Assembly: GCF_016917755.1 (NCBI RefSeq)
Contig: NZ_CP070326.1
Location: forward strand, 8,866,001 to 8,930,000
Length of the DNA: 64,000 bases
Reading direction: 5' to 3'
Source: Streptomyces noursei
GTDB lineage: Bacteria; Actinomycetota; Actinomycetes; Streptomycetales; Streptomycetaceae
Shown here: positions 32,754-39,810 of the stretch, one piece after another
Position numbering within the stretch: position 1 is the first letter of the stretch
How the letters are laid out: each line of letters begins with the position of its first letter
Position numbers and translations under genes: made by a program
Notes under the pieces: model-generated
Told to the model about the DNA's origin: nothing
The model's database searches: none
What the model saw: the letters and a program-made list of their open reading frames with translations, nothing else

Positions 32754-33713
32754 ATGCACATCCTCGTCACCGGTGGCGCCGGCTTCATCGGCTCCCACCT
32801 CGTCCGCACGTTGCTGGGTCCCACGGGGCTCCGGGAGACCGACCGCGTCACCGTGCTGGACGCCCTCACCTACGCCGGCAACCGCGCCAACCTCGCCCCC
32901 GTGAGCGACGACCCGCGGCTGCACTTCGTCCACGGCGACATCCGCGACCACGACCTCGTCGACCGGCTGCTGCCCGGCCACGACGCGGTGGTGCACTGCG
33001 CAGCGGAGTCGCACGTCGACCGCTCGATAGCCTCCGGCGCCGCGTTCACCTCCACCAACGTGGTGGGTACCCAGGTGCTGCTGGAGGCGGCCGTCCGCCA
33101 CGGCACGGGAACGTTCCTTCATGTCTCCACGGACGAGGTCTACGGCTCGATCGCCGAGGGCTCGTGGACGGAGGACTCCCCGCTGGCCCCCACCTCCCCC
33201 TACAGCGCCTCCAAGGCCGCGTCCGACCTGCTCGCCCTCGCCTACCACCGCACCCACGGCCTGGACGTCCGGATCACCCGCTGCACCAACAACTACGGCC
33301 CGTACCAGCACCCCGAGAAGGTGATCCCGCTCTTCACCACCCGGCTCCTCCGGGGCGGCCGGGTGCCGCTCTACGGCGACGGCCGGAACTCCCGGGACTG
33401 GCTGCACGTCGACGACCACTGCCACGCCCTCCGCCTCGCGCTGCGCCACGGGCGGCCGGGCGAGGTCTACAACATCGGCGGCGGCACCGAGCTGACCAAC
33501 CGGGAACTGACCGACCGGCTCCTCAAGGAGTGCGACGCCACCTGGGACAGCGTCGACCACGTCGCCGACCGCAAGGGCCATGACCTGCGCTACTCCCTCG
33601 ACCACGGCAAGGCGACCGCCGAGCTCGGCTACCGCCCCCGCCACACCTTCGACGAGGGCCTGGCGGAAACCGTGGAGTGGTACCGCACGCACCGGGAGTG
33701 GTGGGACGCCTAG
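32754..33713 (+). CDS. dTDP-glucose 4,6-dehydratase
   Basis: 319-residue extended SDR: NAD site HILVTGGAGFIGSHLVRTLL, AAESHVDRSI, FLHVSTDEVYGS, the YxxxK site in SPYSASKAASD, and the substrate segment RCTNNYGPYQHPEKVIPLF. It makes dTDP-4-keto-6-deoxyglucose for the 2,3-dehydratase. ATG 32754 follows GGGGAG. Last gene of the operon. No 4-ketoreductase or aminotransferase follows, so the C-4 fate of the sugar is not encoded here. Confidence 0.95.
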   Translation: MHILVTGGAGFIGSHLVRTLLGPTGLRETDRVTVLDALTYAGNRANLAPVSDDPRLHFVHGDIRDHDLVDRLLPGHDAVVHCAAESHVDRSIASGAAFTSTNVVGTQVLLEAAVRHGTGTFLHVSTDEVYGSIAEGSWTEDSPLAPTSPYSASKAASDLLALAYHRTHGLDVRITRCTNNYGPYQHPEKVIPLFTTRLLRGGRVPLYGDGRNSRDWLHVDDHCHALRLALRHGRPGEVYNIGGGTELTNRELTDRLLKECDATWDSVDHVADRKGHDLRYSLDHGKATAELGYRPRHTFDEGLAETVEWYRTHREWWDA

Positions 33714-34030
33714 GGTCTCCGACGGGTCATGGCCGAGTCCGCGCCCTGACCCATCGGACAGACCCTCGCCCGCGAGGCCCAGGGCACCGCACCGCCGCAC
33801 CGCCGCACCGCCGCACGAAAATCCCGCAGGCCGGCGATACTCAGCCAACAAAACCGAACAATCGTTTCCTCGACGACCGTCCCGTCAATTGATCATTCCG
33901 AAATGCGGCCGTCGTTCCGCCGCAACACAATGATCATTCGCCCGGTGCGTTCCGGGTTCCTGACATTGCGTCAATCGGCGCCGCCCGCAGCCGCCCCGCG
34001 TCACCTCGGCGCGTCCGCGTCATCCCAGGA
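33714..34030. other. Gene-free interval with short tandem repeat
   Basis: About 320 bp without a gene after the sugar operon. It contains a run of GCACCGCC-type units (33785-33818), then an AT-richer stretch (33830-33970). Possible promoter or decayed sequence; no homology recognised. Confidence 0.5.
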
Positions 34031-34080
34031 CGCGATCTGCCCCCTGACCTACGGGAACGCAGGTCAGGGGGCAGATCGCG
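34031..34080. terminator. Perfect 20-bp-stem hairpin
   Basis: CGCGATCTGCCCCCTGACCT (34031-34050) is exactly complementary to 34061-34080 with a 10-nt loop. No U-tract follows. It is one of the strongest stems in the window and probably ends the deoxysugar transcript or insulates the TetR gene. Confidence 0.7.
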
Positions 34081-34188
34081 AACGTACCTCCACCTGATTC
34101 GGGCGATCCCCCGCGTCGCCCGAATCAAGCAGCCTGGCCGGAAATACCGCCACCACGGACGGACTTCCGGAACCTGCGCTGAGTATAT

Positions 34189-34201
34189 TGGCTCTGAGCC
34201 A
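34189..34201. promoter_or_regulatory. TetR operator candidate
   Basis: TGGCTCTGAGCCA, 6-bp arms around one base, 20 bp before the TetR start and overlapping TATATTGG (a -10-like region at 34184-34191). Suits autorepression. Confidence 0.6.
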
Positions 34202-34221
34202 GTCAACGCAGGAGTTACAGC

Positions 34222-34884
34222 ATGTCCCCCCGCAGCGCATCGGTCAACGAAGAATTGCGGCGGCGCTCCCGCGAGCGACTGCTGCAGGCGACGGTCGAAC
34301 TGGTGGGCGAGCGCGGTTACGAGGCGACGACGCTCGGCGACATCGCCCAGCGGGCGGGCGCGGCCCGCGGACTGATCTCCTACTACTTCCCTGGCAAGCA
34401 CCAGCTCCTCCAGTCGGCCGTGCACCGGCTGATGCACCGCACGCTCCAGGCAGCGCTGGAGCGCGAACCGCGGCCGACCGGGCCGGACGCCGGGCGGGAG
34501 CTGCTGGCCCGGGCCGTCGACGCGATCCTGGGGCTGGCGCACGACGAGCCGCTGCTGATGCGCACGCACATGGCCGGCATCCTGACGGCCCCTGGCTTCA
34601 TCCAGTGCCCGGAGCAACAGCGGCTGGCCCAGTTGCTGCGCGAGACGGTGGTGGCCTACGGGTCGGCCGATCCCGATACCGACTATCCGATGCTGCGGGC
34701 GTTGCTGATGGGATCCGTGGTGCCGATGCTGCTGCCGGGGGCACAGATGCCCCGGGTCCGGCTGCGCGCCGAACTGTTCCAACGGTACGAACTGGACTGG
34801 GAGTTGGGCGTGCCACCGGGCGAACGCCCACCCGAGGGGACGACGACACGCGGCCGCCCCGGCGGGTGGCGCGGCACGACCTAG
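34222..34884 (+). CDS. TetR-family transcriptional regulator
   Basis: 220 residues. N-terminal HTH: RRRSRERLLQATVELVGERG, then YEATTLGDIAQRAGAARGLI and SYYFPGKHQLL. The C-terminal domain is helical with ATGs in a TetR-typical ligand pocket region (LLMRTHMAGILTAPGF). GGAGTT lies before ATG 34222. Last residues are a Pro/Gly/Arg-rich tail. Its stop codon overlaps that of the convergent DUF6214 gene by 4 bp. Target unknown; a palindrome in its own promoter suggests autoregulation. Confidence 0.88.
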   Translation: MSPRSASVNEELRRRSRERLLQATVELVGERGYEATTLGDIAQRAGAARGLISYYFPGKHQLLQSAVHRLMHRTLQAALEREPRPTGPDAGRELLARAVDAILGLAHDEPLLMRTHMAGILTAPGFIQCPEQQRLAQLLRETVVAYGSADPDTDYPMLRALLMGSVVPMLLPGAQMPRVRLRAELFQRYELDWELGVPPGERPPEGTTTRGRPGGWRGTT

Positions 34885-35726
34885 CGCTTGTTGTGGCGTG
34901 GCGTCAGCAGGCCGGCGTCGCGGGCGCCGGCGATCAGCCGTAGGGCTCGTCGGCGGTTGCGGCCGGTGGCGTTCATGACGGCCAGGATCGGGTCCCGGCC
35001 TTCCTGTTGGGCGGCGCGGTAGGCGGCCGCCGCGATCTTGCGGCGCTCTCCGGCCCGCGAGCGGACGAGGACCGCGGCGCGGGACTCGGCGGGCGACGGG
35101 GCGGCGTCGGCCTCCCGGCCCGGGTCGGGGCTCGGTGCGCGCGCCGGGCCGGCGGCCGGTTCCGGACCGTCGTCCGCGGCGATCGGCACCGGATCCGGCG
35201 CGCCGTCGGCCGGCGCCGCGCCCGCCGCGCCACTGCCGGCCGCCGGCCCGGCGCCCGCACCGCGCAGCACTCCCTCGCCGTGGACGACGTCGTCCGCCGG
35301 CGCGGCGACCTCCGAGCGGGCCGACCGGGGGCGGGCCAGGCCCTCGCCCTCTTCCGCTGCGGCGGCTGCCGGTCCGGGCTCCGGGTCCCGGGGTGCGCCG
35401 GGGCCGGGCGCGGTCTTCGGGGGGCGTCCGGTGGCCGCCCGGCAGGCGTCGTCGAGGGGGCCCTCGATCCAGCGGGCGAGCATGGCGAGATCGTCCAGTG
35501 TCAGCGGCGGATCGGCGCGGACGTCCTCGACGGTGAGGCGGTCACCGGTGACCGTCACCAGGACGTCGATCCGGGCGCCGTGGGGGAAGGTCAGCCGGGC
35601 ACTGAACCAGGGGCCCAGTTCGGACGCGGCCGAGCCATGCGCCTGAAGCTCCCAGTCCGGCCACTCCAATGCCCCGCCTCGCGCTTTATATCGGGGGTTA
35701 TCGGTATAAAACTCACTTTCCGACAC
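34881..35726 (-). CDS. DUF6214-like hypothetical protein
   Basis: About 281 residues. The N-terminal ~90 residues are conserved-looking: EWPDWELQAHGSAASELGPW, FSARLTFPHGARIDVLVTVT, LTLDDLAMLARWIEGPLDDAC. A long Pro/Ala/Glu-rich linker follows (about 100-200). The C terminus is a small helical DNA-binding-like segment (IAAAAYRAAQQEGRDPILAV, then ATGRNRRRALRLIAGARDAG). I match it to DUF6214 from memory. GTG 35726 or TTG 35732 are possible starts; the true start may be the ATTG-rich area nearer 35670. The upstream DNA is AT-rich. Confidence 0.65.
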   Translation of the reverse strand: MSESEFYTDNPRYKARGGALEWPDWELQAHGSAASELGPWFSARLTFPHGARIDVLVTVTGDRLTVEDVRADPPLTLDDLAMLARWIEGPLDDACRAATGRPPKTAPGPGAPRDPEPGPAAAAAEEGEGLARPRSARSEVAAPADDVVHGEGVLRGAGAGPAAGSGAAGAAPADGAPDPVPIAADDGPEPAAGPARAPSPDPGREADAAPSPAESRAAVLVRSRAGERRKIAAAAYRAAQQEGRDPILAVMNATGRNRRRALRLIAGARDAGLLTPRHNKR

Positions 35727-35864
35727 AAACAAAACCTAGCCTCCAGCTCACCCGGCCAACGGGCGCGGCACGCTCATCGGACCGGGAGCAACCCCGATAG
35801 CGCAGCTCTCCCGCCGCGGGCCGGCCGGTGCGATCCTGGGGGTACTCCGCGGAAGGGGCCACCC

Positions 35865-37238
35865 GTGCTTCGTGTCGCAGTGATCGGTTCCGGACCGAGC
35901 GGTGTCTACACCGCTCAGACGCTCGTCGAGCAGGAGGACGTCCCAGACGTCGAGGTCCACGTCCTGGACCGACTCCCCTGCCCGTACGGCCTGGTGCGCT
36001 ACGGCGTGGCACCCGACCACGAGAAGATCAAGTCGCTGCAGAGCAACCTGCGGGCGGTGCTGGAGCACCCCCGGGTGCACTTCCTGGGGAACGTCGAGGT
36101 GGGGGAAGCCGGCGTGAGCCTCGCGCAGCTCCAGGAGATCTTCCACGCGGTGGTGTTCTGCGTGGGCGCCGCCACCGACCGGCATCTGAACATCCCCGGG
36201 GAGGACCTGCCCGGCAGCTATCCGGCCACCGACTTCGTCGCCTGGTACAGCGCGCATCCGGACGCGGCGGTCGACGGCTTCACGCTGACGGCCGGCTCGG
36301 CGGTGGTGATCGGGGTGGGGAACGTCGCGGTGGACGTGGCCCGGATGCTGTCCCGGGATGCCGCGGAACTGGCCTCGACCGATATGCCGCAGGGCGCGCT
36401 GGGAGCGATGGCCGACAGTCGGGTCGAGGACGTGTGGATGGTGGGCCGGCGCGGCCCCTCGCAGGCCAAGTTCACCACCAAGGAGCTGCGGGAGTTGGGC
36501 GCGCTGCCCGGCACGCGGGTGCTCGTCCGGCCCGAGGAACTGGCGCTGGACCCGGCGTACCGCGATCCGAGCACACTCCCGGCCCCGATGCGGCGGAACG
36601 TCGAGGTACTGCGCGACTGGGCCGAGCGGCCGGTGGCCATGGCGGCGGGAGTGGGGCGCGAGCGCCGGATCCATCTGCGGTTCTTCCTGCGCCCGGTGGA
36701 GCTCCTCGGGGACCCGGTCACCGGGGTCCGGGCGGTGCGGTTCGAGCGGACCGTGCCCGACGGACGCGGCGGGGTCACGGGGACGGGTGAATACGAGGAG
36801 ATCGCCGGGCAGTTGGTGCTGCGCTCGGTCGGCTACCGCGGCCTGCCGCAGCCGGGGCTGCCGTTCGACGAGGCGAGCGGGACGGTGCCGCACGCGAACG
36901 GGCGGGTCCTGAAGGACGGGCAGCCGTATCCGGGCGTCTATGTGGCGGGGTGGATCAAGCGCGGCCCCACCGGGGTGATCGGCACCAACCGGCCGTGCGC
37001 CAAGGAGACCGCGAGGTCCCTGCTGGCCGACGCGGCCGGGCTGGCCGGGCGGCCGGTGGCGGCGGAACCGGTGGCGGCGCTGGAGCGGATCGGGGCGCGG
37101 CCGGTGCCCTGGCGCGGCTGGCTGGCCATCGAGGCGGCGGAGGCCGAACGGGGACGCAGCCTGGGGCGCGGCACGGTCAAGTTGGCCGACTGGGACGGGC
37201 TGTTGCGGGCGGCGCGGTCGGTGCTGGTGGGGCGCTGA
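35865..37238 (+). CDS. Ferredoxin/adrenodoxin-type NADP+ reductase (FprA-like)
   Basis: 457 residues: FAD site VLRVAVIGSGPSGVYTAQTL, LDRLPCPYGLVRYGVAPDHEK, the NADP site VIGVGNVAVDVARMLSR, GRRGPSQAKFTTKELREL, and the C-terminal FAD contact VAGWIKRGPTGVIGTNR (shown in part). GTG 35865 lies 6 nt after GGAAGGGG; the longer frame upstream is antisense to DUF6214. It transfers electrons from NADPH to ferredoxins, for example for P450s. A P450 gene lies 4 kb away, but it is frameshifted, so dedicated partnering is not shown. Confidence 0.93.
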   Translation: MLRVAVIGSGPSGVYTAQTLVEQEDVPDVEVHVLDRLPCPYGLVRYGVAPDHEKIKSLQSNLRAVLEHPRVHFLGNVEVGEAGVSLAQLQEIFHAVVFCVGAATDRHLNIPGEDLPGSYPATDFVAWYSAHPDAAVDGFTLTAGSAVVIGVGNVAVDVARMLSRDAAELASTDMPQGALGAMADSRVEDVWMVGRRGPSQAKFTTKELRELGALPGTRVLVRPEELALDPAYRDPSTLPAPMRRNVEVLRDWAERPVAMAAGVGRERRIHLRFFLRPVELLGDPVTGVRAVRFERTVPDGRGGVTGTGEYEEIAGQLVLRSVGYRGLPQPGLPFDEASGTVPHANGRVLKDGQPYPGVYVAGWIKRGPTGVIGTNRPCAKETARSLLADAAGLAGRPVAAEPVAALERIGARPVPWRGWLAIEAAEAERGRSLGRGTVKLADWDGLLRAARSVLVGR

Positions 37239-37260
37239 GCCGGGGCGGTCGGCGGGCCGT

Positions 37261-37632
37261 TCAGAGTGCGCCGAGGCGGCGTTCCTGGAGGCGGGCCGCC
37301 TGCAGGACGCCGTCGATCAGGCCGGGGAACAGCTCGTCGAGGTCGGTCCGGCGCAGGCCGTTCATCTTGGCGGTGCCGCGGTAGAACTGCTGGATCACGC
37401 CATGCTCGCGCAGCACCCGGAAGTGGTGCGTACAGGTCGACTTGCTGACCGGCAGTTCGATGTCCGCGCAGTTCAGCTCGCCCTCGGCGGCGGCCAGGGC
37501 GCAGACGATCCGCAGCCGCATGGGGTCGGCGAGGGCGTGCAGCACCTGGGCGAGCCGGATGTCCTCACGGTCCGGGTGCGGGAGCGACCGGGCGCCCGAG
37601 GCGGCCCCGGCGGCGGGCGTTTCGGTCGGCAT
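37261..37632 (-). CDS. ArsR-family transcriptional regulator 2
   Basis: 123-residue winged-helix repressor: REDIRLAQVLHALADPMRLR, LPVSKSTCTHHFRVLREHGV (recognition helix), FYRGTAKMNGLRRTDLDELF, then PGLIDGVLQAARLQERRL. It is a paralogue of the ArsR protein at 26302 with the same LPV-K-T-THHFR-LRE core. GGAG precedes the ATG at 37632. Two perfect TACGA-N6-TCGTA operators lie upstream (37723 and 37757). A lone Cys in STCTHHF could be a redox or electrophile sensor; the paralogue has Val at that position. Confidence 0.9.
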   Translation of the reverse strand: MPTETPAAGAASGARSLPHPDREDIRLAQVLHALADPMRLRIVCALAAAEGELNCADIELPVSKSTCTHHFRVLREHGVIQQFYRGTAKMNGLRRTDLDELFPGLIDGVLQAARLQERRLGAL

Positions 37633-37718
37633 GACGGCTCCTGACCTGCGGATCTGTTGAGCTGCGGCGCGCCCGCACCCGGCATTCTCCGGTGGTCGCG
37701 GCGGCCCTTGAAGACCCC

Positions 37719-37772
37719 ATTGTACGAGACCCATCGTAGTTTGACACTTGCCATAATACGATGCTCGTCGTA
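37719..37772 (-). promoter_or_regulatory. Promoter and paired ArsR operators
   Basis: TACGAGACCCATCGTA (37723-37738) and TACGATGCTCGTCGTA (37757-37772), both perfect TACGA-N6-TCGTA, start 34 bp apart. On the minus strand TACAAT (37724-37719) overlaps the first and is a good -10 for the ArsR gene, so binding would block transcription. Confidence 0.72.
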
Positions 37773-37812
37773 GAAGCGGCGAGACCGCCCCACCCGCCCG
37801 TTCGTCCGCACG

Positions 37813-37915
37813 ATGCGCCGGCACCGAACCGCGGAAGCTCCGCAGCATGTCGGAGGCGTGACCTTTGTCGAGGACGCCTCCCAGCTGCGGAGCGGAGGTC
37901 GAGCGGGAGCCGGAG
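37813..37915 (+). pseudogene. ISAs1-type transposase C-terminal remnant
   Basis: Plus-strand translation reads QHVGGVTFVEDASQLRSG, matching the conserved tail ALRHVRDVTFxEDxSxxRTG of ISAs1/H-repeat transposases. The rest of the gene is missing. A second copy of the same segment lies at 46395-46512. Confidence 0.55.
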
Positions 37916-37936
37916 GTACGGCGCCGGTGACCGTGA

Positions 37937-38626
37937 TCAGCGCGAGGATCCTCCCGCGCCGCCCGCCAACGTGGCAGCGCTCTTTGCCGAGTTGCCGCGG
38001 GGGGCGAGCACCTGGTCGACCAAGCCGTACTCTTTCGCCTCGTCGGCGGTCATGATGTGGTCCCGCTCGATGTCCTCACGGACCTTCTTGGCGTCCAAGT
38101 TGCAGTGCTTGCCGAGGACTTCTTCGATCCAGTTCCTGGCTCGATCCAGTTCGTCCGCATGGATTTCCAGATCGGAGATCTGGCCCTGGCGTACGGGGCT
38201 GACCGGCTGGCACAGGAGAACGCGGGAGTGCGGAAGCGCCATTCGCTTGCCCGCGGTACCGGCCGCGAGAATGACCGCCGCGACGGAGTTCGCCTGGCCG
38301 AGGCAGACCGTCTGGATATCCGGCCTCACGAATTGCATGGTGTCGTAGATGGCGGTGAGGGCATTGAACGATCCACCGGGCGAGTTGATGTAGATGGAGA
38401 TGTCACGATCCGGGTCCAGGAACTCCAGGCAGAGGAGCTGCGCCATGGCGTCATTGGCCGCCGTCTCGTCGATCTCGGTACCCAGGAAAACGATCCGCTC
38501 TTCGAAGAGCTTGCCGTACGGGTTGTACTCCCGGGTCCCGTTCGTCGTCCTCTCCGAGAAGTTCGGGAGAATATAGCGGCTCGTCAGGATTCCCTGCGCA
38601 CTGCCGCGCAAAGAGTCTGGTGTCAT
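37937..38626 (-). CDS. ClpP-family protease subunit with His-to-Cys change
   Basis: 229 residues. ClpP fold: RIVFLGTEIDETAANDAMAQ, ISIYINSPGGSFNALTAIYD, nucleophile in CLGQANSVAAVILAAGTAGK (Ser114), ERDHIMTADEAKEYGLVDQV with Asp189. The helix that should carry the catalytic His (RVxxHQP) reads SRVLLCQPVS, so His is replaced by Cys139. The triad is Ser-Cys-Asp, and self-sufficient activity is doubtful; it may depend on the partner encoded upstream. ATG 38626 begins MTPDSLRGSA. It lies 125 bp downstream of the second clpP gene, same strand, probably one operon. Confidence 0.93.
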   Translation of the reverse strand: MTPDSLRGSAQGILTSRYILPNFSERTTNGTREYNPYGKLFEERIVFLGTEIDETAANDAMAQLLCLEFLDPDRDISIYINSPGGSFNALTAIYDTMQFVRPDIQTVCLGQANSVAAVILAAGTAGKRMALPHSRVLLCQPVSPVRQGQISDLEIHADELDRARNWIEEVLGKHCNLDAKKVREDIERDHIMTADEAKEYGLVDQVLAPRGNSAKSAATLAGGAGGSSR

Positions 38627-38751
38627 GACGGTCTCGTTTCCTCTTCTCGGGTGCTGCCGACGCCCCACCGATGACGGGGGGCTCGCTTCGCTGGACCGTT
38701 GTCGGACACCCGGTGCGTGCCGGTCGGCGCACCAGTTGTCCGGCAACGCGC

Positions 38752-39387
38752 TCAGGCGGTGCCGCCGCCGCCAGGAGCGTCCCCGGTAGAGGTCATGACC
38801 TTGTCGATGAGTCCGTACTGCCGGGCCTCTTCCGCGGTGAACCACCGGTCGCGGTCCGAGTCCTTGGTGATCGTCTCGACGCTGTTGCCGGAGTTCGCCG
38901 CGATGAGCTCGGCCATCTCCCGCTTGGTCTTGAGCAGTTGGTCCGCGTAGATCCGCATGTCGGAGGCGGTGCCGGCGAGCCCCGCGGAGGGCTGGTGCAT
39001 GAGGATCTTCGTGTGCGGCAGCGCGAAACGCTTCCCCTTGGCGCCCGCGGTGAGCAGGAACTGCCCCATGGAAGCGCAGAAGCCCATGGCGATGGTGACC
39101 ACATCGTTCTTGATGTAGTTCATCGTGTCGTAGACGGCCATGCCCGCCGTGATCGAACCGCCGGGAGAATTGATGTAAAGGTAGATGTCGTTCTCGGATT
39201 CCGCCGCAAGCATCAGCAACTGCGCGGTGATCTTGTTTGCGATCTCGTCGTCGACTTCCTGCCCGAGGAAAATGATGCGGTCATTCAGCAGCCTGCTGAA
39301 GACCTGATCACCGAGACCGCCGCCGGGGGCTGGCGATGCCAGTCGAGGGCTCGTCGAGTTAATTTCTAATGCCTGACGGATAGCCAC
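38752..39387 (-). CDS. clpP: ATP-dependent Clp protease proteolytic subunit (complete triad)
   Basis: 211 residues. INSPGGSITAGMAVYDTMNY, nucleophile in GFCASMGQF (Ser106), KILMHQPSAG (His131), DSDRDRWFTAEEARQYGLID (Asp180), all as in active ClpP. GTG at 39387 is preceded by AAGGAGG with 5-nt spacing, so it is taken as the start although the frame stays open to 39699. First gene of a two-clpP operon, comparable in layout to the inducible clpP3-clpP4 type operon of Streptomyces. No clpX or clpC lies nearby. Confidence 0.93.
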   Translation of the reverse strand: MAIRQALEINSTSPRLASPAPGGGLGDQVFSRLLNDRIIFLGQEVDDEIANKITAQLLMLAAESENDIYLYINSPGGSITAGMAVYDTMNYIKNDVVTIAMGFCASMGQFLLTAGAKGKRFALPHTKILMHQPSAGLAGTASDMRIYADQLLKTKREMAELIAANSGNSVETITKDSDRDRWFTAEEARQYGLIDKVMTSTGDAPGGGGTA

Positions 39388-39810
39388 GAGATCCTCCTTT
39401 GAATTCGGCAGCGGACCACTCGGCGGACCACCCAACAGGCCACACCGTGTCCGCCCACGCCTACCTGACACACCGTAACAACAATCGTCCAACTGGGCTG
39501 ACTCAGCGCCTAGTTGTTCACTGACAGCGCATTCGCGTTTGCTTCCGCGGGCCATCACATCCGGCCGTTCCATCGAGTCGCGGTGGTTGATCAGAAACGC
39601 AAATGGGTTCTCGCCCGCGATGGCCCGGACGGCGGGACCGCCGAAGTCGCCGCGGACGATGTGCGGCCAATGCCGCAACCACTGCTGCGTGACGATCACG
39701 GGTTTCGCGCCGGGCGTGACGGTGTGCCGATCCGCTGATGCGCCGATGCGCCCATGTGCCTTCGGACGTCGACGGGTTGACGGACGCCGCCCGGCCCGGT
39801 GGGGCGCGTC
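39388..39810 (-). other. clpP upstream region with a coding-like stretch
   Basis: 423 bp. Nearest clpP it is AT-richer (39440-39540) and probably contains the promoter; I saw no TTCTGCC/GGCAGAA-type PopR site. From 39699 down to about 39540 the minus frame has G/C-rich third positions and reads like a protein (VTQQWLRHWPHIVRGDFGGP, NPFAFLINHRDSMERPD), in frame with clpP. It may be a remnant of an older gene; I do not recognise it. Confidence 0.4.

Noticed and set aside
33785..33818. GCACCGCC-type tandem units as a possible CRISPR array
   Set aside because: Units are about 8-9 bp with no unique spacers; this is a simple repeat.
39388..39540. PopR or ClgR operator upstream of the clpP pair
   Set aside because: No sequence close to TTCTGCC-N3-GGCAGAA was found, and no other convincing palindrome.
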